DNA of 27,395 nucleotides from a virus, in IMG/VR virus record IMGVR_UViG_3300035661_000279, positions 1-27,395 of that record; one strand, given 5' to 3'. The position numbers were made by a program, and so were the translations under genes. This document shows, one piece after another, positions 1 to 6,414 of this stretch (position 1 is the first letter of the stretch; every line of letters begins with the position of its first letter). A model generated the notes under the pieces. That model had not been told where the DNA came from, made no database searches, and was given only the letters and a program-made list of their open reading frames with translations.

Positions 1-789
1 GTTGTTGTTAATAAACAATTGCTTCCTGTTTATGACAAGCCAATGATTTATTATCCCTTGTCTACATTAATCTCTTGTGGCATTACTGAAATTTGTATCA
101 TATCTAGTCCTGAATATCTTCCTCTCTATGAGAAACTATTGGGAGATGGTTCTAATTTAGGATTAAAGATCTGTTATAAAGTACAACACGCCCCAAAAGG
201 AATTGCTGAATCTTTTATCATTGCTGAAGATTTTATTGGTAATGATGGAGTTTCTTTAATCCTAGGCGATAATATCTTTCATGGAAATATTAAAGGTAAG
301 ATCCCTCAACAGGGAGCGATTGTCTTCGCTTATAAAGTTAGCGATCCTTCTGCTTATGCAGTAGTGGAATTTGATAATGATGGCAAAGTCCTATCGTTAG
401 AAGAAAAGCCAAAACAACCCAAGAGCGAGTATTGTGTTCCCGGTTTGTATTTCTTTGATAATAAAGTAGTGAATTATGCCAAAGCATTAAAACCTTCAGG
501 CAGAGGAGAGTTGGAGATTACTGATCTCATAAATATTTATTTAAGCAATAAAGAATTATCTGTTATAGAATTTCCAAGAGGCACTGCTTGGCTAGATGCA
601 GGTACTCCAGATACTCTCTTCCAAAGTGCTGCCTATATCCACACTATTCAAGAACGCCAAGGTATAAAGATTGGTTGCATTGAAGAAGAATGCTATAGAA
701 AAAAGATAATAAATAAATCAGCGTTAATTAAAGTAATAGACAGCCTTCCTAAAAGCGAATACAAACAATACCTTCAAAAATTAATATGA
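1..789 (+). CDS. rmlA: Glucose-1-phosphate thymidylyltransferase, 5' partial
   Basis: Makes dTDP-glucose (or a related NDP-glucose) from glucose-1-phosphate, the first step of the rhamnose pathway, in the cytoplasm. The frame is open from base 1, so the N-terminal part with the GxGTRLxPxT nucleotide-binding loop lies outside the window. Visible family motifs are KQLLPVYDKPMIYYPLS, LGDNIFHGN, LEEKPKQP, GLYFFDN, GRGELEITD and the typical RGTAWLDAGTPD. About 262 residues are present against a usual length near 290, so only about the first 25-30 are missing. Its stop overlaps the next start (ATGA, 786-789), implying translational coupling. The family assignment is secure; the exact nucleotide used (dTTP or UTP) is inferred from the family. 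Confidence 0.95.
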   Translation, partial: VVVNKQLLPVYDKPMIYYPLSTLISCGITEICIISSPEYLPLYEKLLGDGSNLGLKICYKVQHAPKGIAESFIIAEDFIGNDGVSLILGDNIFHGNIKGKIPQQGAIVFAYKVSDPSAYAVVEFDNDGKVLSLEEKPKQPKSEYCVPGLYFFDNKVVNYAKALKPSGRGELEITDLINIYLSNKELSVIEFPRGTAWLDAGTPDTLFQSAAYIHTIQERQGIKIGCIEEECYRKKIINKSALIKVIDSLPKSEYKQYLQKLI

Positions 790-1643
790 TAATTTTATTT
801 GGTGGAAATGGGTATATCGGATCAGAATTCAAAAAGCAACTCGATAAAAAACAAATTCCTTTTTTCAACTGGGATATTTCACGGAAAACTACTTTTAGTC
901 AACTTCAAACATTTGTAAAATATAATAAAATCAGCCATGTTATTAATGCCGCTGGATATACTGGCAAACCAAATGTTGACGCTTGTGAAATTAACAAAGA
1001 TGAAACGTTTCATGGTAACGTCCTTTGGCCTCAAATATTAACAAATTGGTGTGAGGTAAATGATATTGTATTAGGTCATGTATCTAGTGGATGTATTTAT
1101 ACTGGAAAGAGAATAGATGGTTCTGGATTTACTGAGGAAGACGAACCGAATTTTACATTTAAACAAAATAATTGCAGTTTCTATAGCGGAACTAAAGCTT
1201 TGGCAGAAAGCAATATCTCTAATTATTCTAAGCATTACATATGGAGGCTAAGAATACCATTTGAAGAGAATAATAATTCTAGAAACTACATCAGCAAGAT
1301 GCTGAAATACCCCAAGCTTCTTCAAGCGGAGAATTCTATTTCTAATAAGCAAGAATTTGTAAATGTTTGTATTGAATGCATTGAGAAGGCCGTTCCTTTC
1401 GGTATTTATAATGTAACTAATACAGGTTCAATAACAACAGATTGCTTAATTAAGAAACTAAAAAATACCATAGGAAAAGAAAATAATTTTGATTTAATTG
1501 ATGAAGAAGAATTATATAGAAATTATGCTAAAACTCCACGATCTAACTGCGTAATGGATAACAGTAAATTACTATCAGTTGGAATAAATATGAGATCAGT
1601 AGACGAAGCTTTAGATTACTGTTTAAATAATTGGAAACCATGA
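786..1643 (+). CDS. NRS/ER-type 3,5-epimerase/4-reductase (rhamnose synthase C-terminal type)
   Basis: An NAD(P)-binding short-chain dehydrogenase of 285 aa (GGNGYIG near residue 7, catalytic-type YSGTK). It does not look like an ordinary RmlD. The motifs AAGYTGKPNVDACE, SSGCIYTG, FTEEDEPNF, SFYSGTKALAE, RLRIPFEENNNSRNYISK, GIYNVTNTG and PRSNCVMDNSKL match, as I recall them, the plant UER1/NRS-ER enzyme, the C-terminal half of plant RHM, and its mimivirus homologue. Those proteins perform both 3,5-epimerisation and 4-keto reduction. It overlaps rmlA and rmlB by 4 nt each (ATGA), so the three genes form one coupled operon. With this enzyme the operon would need neither rmlC nor rmlD. A plain 4-reductase role is the alternative. 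Confidence 0.85.
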   Translation: MIILFGGNGYIGSEFKKQLDKKQIPFFNWDISRKTTFSQLQTFVKYNKISHVINAAGYTGKPNVDACEINKDETFHGNVLWPQILTNWCEVNDIVLGHVSSGCIYTGKRIDGSGFTEEDEPNFTFKQNNCSFYSGTKALAESNISNYSKHYIWRLRIPFEENNNSRNYISKMLKYPKLLQAENSISNKQEFVNVCIECIEKAVPFGIYNVTNTGSITTDCLIKKLKNTIGKENNFDLIDEEELYRNYAKTPRSNCVMDNSKLLSVGINMRSVDEALDYCLNNWKP

Positions 1644-2590
1644 ATATCCTAGTTACAGGCGGCTGCGGCTTCATTGGAAGCCACTTCATTGAGGAGATCT
1701 TAAATAATAAAGGAGTCAAGACTTTAATCAACCTTGACAAATTAACTTATGCGGCGAATGGAAGCCTACCTTTCAGCAGCGATCCAAGGTATAATTTAAT
1801 TATTGAAGATATTAATAGCCCAAGTATCCTTGATATACTAATTAATAATCAGATAGAATACATTGTCCACTTCGCGGCGGAAAGTCATGTTGATAATTCT
1901 ATTGATAATTCTGATCCTTTCATTCATACTAATATAAATGGCACTCATAACTTATTAAAGTGTTCAGTAAAGTATGGTAAGTTAAAGAAGTTCGTTCATG
2001 TCTCTACAGATGAAGTGTTTGGCTCCCTTGACTTTGACGCACCAGCGTTTAACCTAGACAGTCAATACGAGCCTAACAACCCTTATTCAGCCTCTAAAGC
2101 TGCCAGTGACCTACTTGTCAGGTCATTTGTCAAGACCCATAAACTACCAGCAGTAATTACTAATTGCAGCAACAACTTTGGCCCTCGCCAATTCTCTGAG
2201 AAGCTGATCCCAGTAGTCATTAGTAAATTAATCAAAAAAGAAGCTGTACCTTTGTATGGAAATGGGCAGAATATCAGGGACTGGATCTACGTCAAAGACC
2301 ATGCTAGAGCTTTGATAGGCATCATGATTCACTCAGATCAAGAAAGATACTTAATCGGCGGCGAGAATGAATTAAGTAATTTTGAATTAATAAATCATAT
2401 TGCTAACCTTTATTGTGAGATTTCTAATGCTAAATTGGATTGGGATTGGTATAATTATGTTACAGATAGAAAAGGACATGACTTGCGTTACAGTATAAGT
2501 AACCATCATCTAATAAAACATTACCCAGATTTTCAGTTAACTAAATTCAATAACTCAATGCTAGAGACAATCAAATACTATATTAAATAA
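1640..2590 (+). CDS. rmlB: dTDP-glucose 4,6-dehydratase
   Basis: Converts dTDP-glucose to dTDP-4-keto-6-deoxyglucose using bound NAD+. The 316-aa protein has the Rossmann start MNILVTGGCGFIGSHF, the HFAAESHVDNSI segment, the catalytic STDEVFG and YSASKAASD motifs, and NNFGPRQFSEKLIP/GNGQNIRDWIYV. All are typical of RmlB and the length is close to normal. I use the ATG at 1640, which overlaps the preceding stop as ATGA and puts MNILVTGG at the N-terminus; an in-frame TTG at 1631 would add only three residues. It is the last enzyme gene of the operon, and a small unknown gene follows after 3 nt. Confidence 0.96.
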   Translation: MNILVTGGCGFIGSHFIEEILNNKGVKTLINLDKLTYAANGSLPFSSDPRYNLIIEDINSPSILDILINNQIEYIVHFAAESHVDNSIDNSDPFIHTNINGTHNLLKCSVKYGKLKKFVHVSTDEVFGSLDFDAPAFNLDSQYEPNNPYSASKAASDLLVRSFVKTHKLPAVITNCSNNFGPRQFSEKLIPVVISKLIKKEAVPLYGNGQNIRDWIYVKDHARALIGIMIHSDQERYLIGGENELSNFELINHIANLYCEISNAKLDWDWYNYVTDRKGHDLRYSISNHHLIKHYPDFQLTKFNNSMLETIKYYIK

Positions 2591-2593
2591 ACT

Positions 2594-2797
2594 ATGACTA
2601 TAGAGTGCTGCGGTTGCAATAAGAAAGAAACGTTCAAAGACTCCAAAGAAGCGTGGATGGGAGGTTGGGACTTTATTAATGATAAATTTAATAAGTCTCA
2701 GGTAGTTTGTGATACCTGTATCCCTTCTGAAGCTCTTCAAGTGGTATATAATAAAGGGCGTGGGGGAGATCTATTTAATATAGCTTTGAAGCATTAA
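2594..2797 (+). CDS. Small protein with four-cysteine zinc-binding pattern
   Basis: Sixty-seven residues, not recognised. It starts MTIECCGCNKKETF and has a second cysteine pair (CDTC) near residue 40, a CxxC-x(~30)-CxxC layout that could bind one zinc. A short aromatic segment (WMGGWDF) lies between the pairs. It begins 3 nt after rmlB with no Shine-Dalgarno motif, so it is probably translated from the same mRNA, but nothing in it links it to sugar chemistry. It is the last gene before a 900-bp non-coding region. Confidence 0.7.
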   Translation: MTIECCGCNKKETFKDSKEAWMGGWDFINDKFNKSQVVCDTCIPSEALQVVYNKGRGGDLFNIALKH

Positions 2798-2960
2798 GCG
2801 TGTTTATTAAGATAAGTAAGAGATAGTCTAGTATAGGTAGAAATAAGTTAAATAAAGTACAGAATAGTAGAGAATAAGAGAAGAGATAATGGTAAGAATA
2901 TTCACTGTATTTTGTCCATGAAAACAGTAGCAAAATCAATCACTTTTTCTCTCTGAAAGC

Positions 2961-3001
2961 AAGGCAGAAACTCTGGTTTTACTGGGGTTTTTGCCTTTTT
3001 T
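2961..3001 (+). terminator. Intrinsic terminator after the sugar operon
   Basis: AAGGCAGAAAC pairs with GTTTTTGCCTT around an inner TCTGG/CTGGG section and is followed by T6. It lies 160 bp after the last gene of the rml operon. Confidence 0.65.
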
Positions 3002-3278
3002 ATTAGAATTAATATAAGATAAGTATAGGAGATAGATATAAGGAATATAATAGGAGTAATAGTAGAGTATAATAAGAGAGTATTGTATAATCTTATGTAA
3101 ATTTCTATGATAATGATGGGTTTGCCGAAAATATAATTAGTAATTCACTACCTTGCATGGCATAGTACCCCCGAAAGCCCACCAAAACGCTCCTAAATGG
3201 CAATTTTGTCTGATTTTTCGCTCAATAATCATTAAATTTTGCCCTATCCCTCGCGAAATAACAATAAATTTGTATTTA

Positions 3279-3510
3279 CCCCTAGAGGAAAGTATACTTT
3301 TATATAAACCCCTAGGGAAAAGTAAACAAAACTCTACTCAGATTAAGAAATACCGGAAAACCCCAGCAAAAGCACACATTTCAAAATAATGATTAAAATT
3401 AGGGATCGTTTTTTTGTATTTACCCCTAGAGAAAAGTAAACAAATTCTATTCTACCCTAGGTAAAAGTTAATAAATTCTATTCTAGCCCTAGGGAAAAGT
3501 AAACAAATCG
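3279..3510 (+). repeat. CCCTAG iteron-like direct repeats (five copies)
   Basis: CCCTAG cores start at 3280, 3310, 3424, 3455 and 3487. The fuller unit is ACCCCTAGGGAAAAGTAAAC followed by AAATTCTATTCTA, best seen in the last three copies. Spacing is 30, 31 and 32 bp within groups (about three helical turns), with 114 bp between copies 2 and 3. All copies have the same orientation. The pattern is typical of multiple protein-binding sites such as origin iterons or operators; which of these is not decidable here. Confidence 0.75.
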
Positions 3511-3627
3511 ATCCAAAGATTACCAGATAAATACTAAATAAACATTATTATTATGACCATCACTTTCGTAATTGCCCGCTGTCCCCACCCCATCTCGCCT
3601 TCAAATCCAACTATTAAATATTAATGG

Positions 3628-3700
3628 ATTTTGCCCGATTTGAGTCTAAATAACTTAATCATAGATAATTTTGCCGGATCTCACACTAAATAACTAAATC
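3628..3700 (+). repeat. Tandem 33-bp repeat upstream of a small gene
   Basis: Units 3628-3660 and 3668-3700 (period 40 bp) match at 27 of 33 positions. Both begin ATTTTGCC and contain CTAAATAACT near the end, and the second ends 1 nt before the ATG at 3702. The position suggests an operator or leader duplication. Confidence 0.65.
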
Positions 3701-3701
3701 A

Positions 3702-3908
3702 ATGAAGCCAAATATTACCAATGACAGAGTAAATAATACACTTGAGTTTGTTTATGAGAATAAAAACATTACCAAGTGGCGAATAATTAATGCAATCAAA
3801 GAAGACACTGAGTACATCTATGGGTTTGATTTGGAGGACGATAATGATTACAAAGCCTTCAAGAAAAACAAAATACTTGGCGGAAAGATTTTCTCTTTTC
3901 GTGGCTGA
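3702..3908 (+). CDS. Small acidic/basic hypothetical protein
   Basis: Sixty-eight residues, not recognised. The segment ITKWRIINAIKEDTEYIYGF followed by DLEDDNDYKAFKKNKI loosely recalls the WYL-type small beta domain (a strand of the form yi.GFDl followed by an F/K-rich strand), but the match is too weak to name. It has an ATG preceded by AACTAAATCA with no Shine-Dalgarno motif and a tandem repeat immediately upstream. It lies just ahead of the tRNA cluster. Confidence 0.55.
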   Translation: MKPNITNDRVNNTLEFVYENKNITKWRIINAIKEDTEYIYGFDLEDDNDYKAFKKNKILGGKIFSFRG

Positions 3909-3941
3909 CTGGGTATGATGTATGGTGTAGGGTGCTTGTGT

Positions 3942-4016
3942 TCTAGGGTGGCGCAATGGTAGCGCAGCGCACTGTTAATGCGTTGGTTGGGGGTTCGAAT
4001 CCCTCCCCTAGAGCCA
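3942..4016 (+). tRNA. tRNA-Asn (GUU)
   Basis: Acceptor TCTAGGG pairs with CCCTAGA (discriminator G, CCA encoded). The anticodon arm is CGCA-CTGTTAA-TGCG, and the T loop is in GGGGGTTCGAATCCCTC. First of a cluster of five. Confidence 0.93.
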
Positions 4017-4081
4017 AAAAAAGTTTCGCAAAATAGTTGACGGCAGTGTAGGATGGTGTAAATTGTCGGTGTTCTTTAGAT

Positions 4082-4156
4082 GCGTCCGTAGCTCAATGGT
4101 AGAGCATCGGCCTTTTAAGCCGGTGGTTGTGGATTCGAATTCCACCGGACGCACCA
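4082..4156 (+). tRNA. tRNA-Lys (UUU)
   Basis: Acceptor GCGTCCG/CGGACGC with discriminator A and encoded CCA. The anticodon loop is CTTTTAA (UUU) on a CGGC/GCCG stem, and the T arm is GTGGA-TTCGAAT-TCCAC. Confidence 0.95.
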
Positions 4157-4226
4157 ATTTTGTTCTTTATCATTTTAATTAGTTGCAAACTGTTTTTGCA
4201 ATTAGATTAATAGGTATTGTAGCGGG

Positions 4227-4238
4227 ATCACTAGTGAT
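4227..4238. promoter_or_regulatory. 12-bp perfect palindrome ATCACTAGTGAT
   Basis: A perfect dyad between tRNA-Lys and the CAU tRNA. It shares the ATCACT half-site with the AGTGATTWATCACT palindromes found near 15198, 16074 and 17012. It is probably an operator for the same protein, but that is inference. Confidence 0.4.
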
Positions 4239-4295
4239 GCATTGATTCTGGTAAAATTTCCATGCCTATATCGTAACTACATAAAACGATATTAC

Positions 4296-4372
4296 GGGCC
4301 ATTAGCTCAATTGGTTAGAGCAGGGAACTCATAATTCCTTGGTTGTCGGTTCAAGTCCGGCATGGCCCACCA
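4296..4372 (+). tRNA. tRNA with CAU anticodon, probably tRNA-Ile2 (AUA-reading)
   Basis: Acceptor GGGCCAT/ATGGCCC, discriminator A, CCA encoded, anticodon loop CTCATAA. The variable and T arms (CTTGGTTG, GGTTCAAGTCC) resemble bacterial tRNA-Ile2, whose C34 is changed to lysidine to read AUA, more than elongator tRNA-Met. Met remains possible. An AT-rich phage would benefit from an AUA reader. Confidence 0.88.
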
Positions 4373-4374
4373 AT

Positions 4375-4461
4375 GCCACTATGGTGAAATCGGCAGACAC
4401 AGCAGACTTAAAATCTGCTGCCTTTAACGGCGTGACAGTTCAAATCTGTCTAGTGGCACCA
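4375..4461 (+). tRNA. tRNA-Leu (UAA)
   Basis: Acceptor GCCACTA/TAGTGGC with A and CCA. The anticodon loop is CTTAAAA on a GCAGA/TCTGC stem. A long variable arm gives the 87-nt type II length. It begins 2 nt after the preceding tRNA. Confidence 0.95.
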
Positions 4462-4629
4462 CTTTTGCAGCAATGAGGGCAGTCGTCACTAAGACGTAGT
4501 TTAGGGTACTGGAAATAATCCGGTACATTAGACAACTGAGCGACCTGATCTGCGGAAAACATACAGTGCGCCCAAGTGATAATGTTTCTAGTCACTTTAC
4601 ACTGAGAAAAAAATGGGTATTAATTTAAT
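4462..4629 (+). other. Inter-tRNA spacer with a strong hairpin
   Basis: No gene or tRNA recognised. GTACTGGA and TCCGGTAC (about 4507-4527) form an 8-bp hairpin with an AATAA loop. The sequence is otherwise unremarkable; the hairpin may guide processing of the polycistronic tRNA transcript. Confidence 0.4.
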
Positions 4630-4706
4630 GTCCTCGTAGCTCAGTTGGATAGAGCATCCGCCTTCTAAGCGGATGGTCACAGGTTCGAATCCTGTCGAGG
4701 ACACCA
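4630..4706 (+). tRNA. tRNA-Arg (UCU)
   Basis: Acceptor GTCCTCG/CGAGGAC, discriminator A, CCA encoded. The anticodon loop is CTTCTAA on a CCGC/GCGG stem, and the T arm is CAGG-TTCGAAT-CCTG. It reads AGA. Confidence 0.95.
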
Positions 4707-4713
4707 TTTCTAA

Positions 4714-4869
4714 ATGATTAAATATCCTGCCCATAATATGATTCTCATAACAAAAACAGATGATTCTTTTTCTCTCTCTTATATGAAATATGAGGGGCTT
4801 GACACGGAGCAATTCGTCAAGTATGGTCTTGCGGTCTGGGAAGTAGCCCAGATCCTCGGCGGTAACTAA
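4714..4869 (+). CDS. 51-residue hypothetical protein
   Basis: A short frame starting MIKYPAHNMILITKTDDSFS and ending EVAQILGGN, found 8 nt after the tRNA-Arg CCA and 6 nt before the next gene. Not recognised. The C-terminal half (EQFVKYGLAVWEVAQILG) looks like a compact amphipathic helix pair. Tight packing and the same strand argue that it is real. It probably shares a transcript with the two paralogues that follow. Confidence 0.55.
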   Translation: MIKYPAHNMILITKTDDSFSLSYMKYEGLDTEQFVKYGLAVWEVAQILGGN

Positions 4870-4875
4870 ATATAT

Positions 4876-5178
4876 ATGAAAGTACAATTGACGAAAGTAG
4901 CGCAGGGCATACTCAATCAGATTATGTCTTCGGATGCAGTAGGCATCGAACACGGAATAAATATTCAACGAGTCTCTGTTGATGATATCTTAATATCTAG
5001 CAAAGGGATTCAATTTTCACTTGATGATGATGATTTTTCTGAAATCTCAAATGAGACTCTCAACAAAGCTTACATCAAAGATAATGTCATAATCATTGAC
5101 GACAAAGATATCCAAGATAATGAGTATGGTGATATAACTATTACCTTGTATAGATTTTCTAAGTTCGCCGCGCTTTAA
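4876..5178 (+). CDS. Hypothetical acidic protein, paralogue of next gene
   Basis: One hundred residues with no recognised family. It aligns with the next gene along its whole length: LTKVAQGILNQIMSSDAVGIEHG matches LTTRGQKISNQIVSADVIEINQG, EISNETLNKAYI matches EITNDMLNNAHV, and ITITLYRFSKFAA matches LSISLYKIAAINA. Secondary structure looks mostly beta with one helix. The start follows TAAATATAT without a Shine-Dalgarno motif. The pair is a tandem duplication in one operon, 19 nt apart. Confidence 0.75.
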   Translation: MKVQLTKVAQGILNQIMSSDAVGIEHGINIQRVSVDDILISSKGIQFSLDDDDFSEISNETLNKAYIKDNVIIIDDKDIQDNEYGDITITLYRFSKFAAL

Positions 5179-5197
5179 TTTCAAATATAAAAAGTAT

Positions 5198-5494
5198 ATG
5201 ACAATCACTACACTAACAACTCGCGGACAAAAGATCTCAAATCAGATCGTTTCTGCGGATGTAATTGAAATCAATCAAGGGCCATTTAGTTTCACTGCAC
5301 TCACTGAGACTATCCTCACGGAGGAAGATAAGATTGTAATTAAGTACGAGGTGGACGGAGATATGTGCAATCACGAAATCACCAACGATATGCTAAATAA
5401 TGCACACGTTGAAGATGGAAATATTGTATTTGCATGGGACCATCAACTGAGTATTTCTCTATATAAGATTGCCGCCATCAACGCAGTCGAATAA
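5198..5494 (+). CDS. Hypothetical acidic protein, paralogue of previous gene
   Basis: Ninety-eight residues and the second member of the tandem pair (shared blocks: NQI.S.D.IEI..G, EI(S/T)N..LN.A, I(T/S)(I/L).LY). It contains one cysteine (MCNHEI) absent from its partner. Function unknown. It is followed by the nested hairpin/terminator at 5504-5630, which closes this transcription unit. Confidence 0.75.
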   Translation: MTITTLTTRGQKISNQIVSADVIEINQGPFSFTALTETILTEEDKIVIKYEVDGDMCNHEITNDMLNNAHVEDGNIVFAWDHQLSISLYKIAAINAVE

Positions 5495-5503
5495 TTAATT
5501 TTT

Positions 5504-5630
5504 AAATAAATAGAAGTAAAATAAAGGCAATGAGTATACCCTAGATTGTCTGCTAGGGTAGGTCAAAATTTATTTATCATGTCAGCCTGTCCCGTAACTC
5601 ATAAAATCGGGGCCTTCTATTTATTTTTTT
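5504..5630 (+). ncRNA. Nested multi-helix RNA structure ending in a T-tract
   Basis: An outer 13-bp helix (5504-5516 with 5614-5626, AAATAAATAGAAG/CTTCTATTTATTT) runs directly into T7. Inside it, ATGAGT (5530-5535) pairs with ACTCAT (5597-5602), and TACCCTAG (5537-5544) pairs with CTAGGGTA (5553-5560) around an 8-nt loop. It serves as terminator of the preceding operon, but about 100 nt of ordered interior is far more than a terminator needs. A stable 3'-end-derived small RNA is possible. I recognise no known family. Confidence 0.55.
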
Positions 5631-5649
5631 CTTTCTAATAAGGACCAAC

Positions 5650-5787
5650 ATGCACATCGAAGAGGATCAATCAATATTTTTTATACTTAGTATATTTTTG
5701 GCTGGATGCATAATGATTAAGATTCCCGCCGGTTGGGCATTGATTACACTTTCTTTATATTTTTTTGTACAAAAACTCAGCCGGTAG
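5650..5787 (+). CDS. 45-residue two-helix membrane protein
   Basis: Starts MHIEEDQS, then a hydrophobic segment (IFFILSIFLAGCIM), a short KIPAG turn and a second hydrophobic segment (WALITLSLYFFV), ending QKLSR. The predicted topology is a hairpin of two membrane helices with a basic tail. The AAGGA-containing leader (about 7 nt upstream) is one of the few Shine-Dalgarno-like motifs in the window. It lies between the RNA structure and the next gene, 14 nt from the latter. Function unknown. Confidence 0.6.
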   Translation: MHIEEDQSIFFILSIFLAGCIMIKIPAGWALITLSLYFFVQKLSR

Positions 5788-5801
5788 CTAGTATATAGTG
5801 T

Positions 5802-6017
5802 ATGTCATTAACTGATACACTAAATAGTACTGCCGGTCGTTTCACCACCCTAGTTGTAGGTTCTAAGAAGGAGAACACTAAGTTCTGCGCTCAGATCTTA
5901 TCTGCATCTAAGAAGACTGTTTCTTTCTATGATGTGAATGCTGACGCTGATCGTCGCGTTCCTGTCAGTAAGATTCTTTCTGTTAAGTCTGGTAAGATTC
6001 AATACGCTAAGGCGTAA
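5802..6017 (+). CDS. 71-residue hypothetical protein, highly biased codons
   Basis: Starts MSLTDTLNSTAGRFTTLVVG and ends SGKIQYAKA. It is basic with many T/S and K residues, consistent with a small beta-barrel or nucleic-acid-binding fold, but no family is recognised. Codon choice is unusually uniform (TCT, GTT, AAG, CGT), which often marks strongly expressed phage genes. A strong terminator follows 16 nt after the stop, so it is probably expressed at a high level with the membrane peptide upstream. Confidence 0.7.
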   Translation: MSLTDTLNSTAGRFTTLVVGSKKENTKFCAQILSASKKTVSFYDVNADADRRVPVSKILSVKSGKIQYAKA

Positions 6018-6033
6018 TAGTAAAGATAACAAC

Positions 6034-6067
6034 AGCCCATTAGTTAAATACTAGTGGGTTTTTTTTG
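6034..6067 (+). terminator. Intrinsic terminator
   Basis: CCCATTAGT pairs with ACTAGTGGG (with wobble) and is followed by T8. It separates the 71-residue gene from tRNA-Gln. Confidence 0.85.
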
Positions 6068-6071
6068 TAAT

Positions 6072-6145
6072 TGGGGATTTGCATAATGGTAGTGCGGGAG
6101 CCTTTGAAGCTCTTTGTAGGGGTTCGATTCCCTTATCCCCAACCA
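6072..6145 (+). tRNA. tRNA-Gln (UUG)
   Basis: Acceptor TGGGGAT/ATCCCCA, discriminator A, CCA encoded, anticodon loop CTTTGAA on GGAGC/GCTCT, T loop in GGGGTTCGATTCCC. The initial T is typical of tRNA-Gln. It stands apart from the other five tRNAs, between two terminators. Confidence 0.93.
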
Positions 6146-6158
6146 AATAATAAAGACT

Positions 6159-6186
6159 AGCCTCCCCAATACAGGAGGCTTTTTTA
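6159..6186 (+). terminator. Intrinsic terminator after tRNA-Gln
   Basis: AGCCTCC/GGAGGCT with loop CCAATACA, then T6. Confidence 0.85.
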
Positions 6187-6309
6187 TTGTAAATATTAAA
6201 GAGATTGTTCGCAAATAAGACAAATATTGCCTGATATACTTTAAATATAGGGGGGAGATAGATAAGAAGAGAATAGATTTGTCAAGGATTATTTTTGATT
6301 ATGATTATG
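6187..6309 (+). repeat. Divergent copy of the CAAATAA block before element 1
   Basis: Contains TAAATATTAAAG then TTCGCAAATAAG and ACAAATAT, matching the blocks at 15140, 16019 and 16947. It then continues as purine-rich GATAGATAAG sequence up to the first 39-bp element. No gene is seen. Confidence 0.5.
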
Positions 6310-6348
6310 ATAGTTTTTGGATTTGGGGTGCCCGATACAGGAAACTAT
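6310..6348 (+). repeat. 39-bp dyad element, copy 1
   Basis: Ends ATAGTTTT and GAAACTAT, core GGGGTGCCC centred at base 20. First of 19 copies. It lies upstream of the DUF932 gene; its left flank is the CAAATAA block rather than a terminator. Confidence 0.92.
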
Positions 6349-6414
6349 GCCCCTGAAAGAATCTGAAGAAAAAGCGAAAAAGGACTTGCGCCGGATCTGA
6401 TCATCGTCCAAGCT

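Larger units (their letters stand above)
2798..3701. other. 900-bp non-coding region, purine-rich and repeat-bearing
   Basis: No convincing gene. Two long purine-rich GATA/AGAGA tracts (about 2806-2895 and 3005-3090) flank a terminator at 2961-3001. Five CCCTAG-centred repeats follow (3279-3510), then a tandem 33-bp repeat directly before the next start. A 78-codon frame at 3153-3389 runs through the repeats and has no coding character. Confidence 0.7.

Noticed and set aside
3153-3389. 78-codon ORF in the iteron region
   Set aside because: It runs through the CCCTAG repeats, has low-complexity composition and no leader like those of neighbouring genes.
4462-4629. A sixth clustered tRNA or tmRNA-like gene
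   Set aside because: There is a good hairpin but no T-loop sequence, no acceptor pairing and no anticodon arm.
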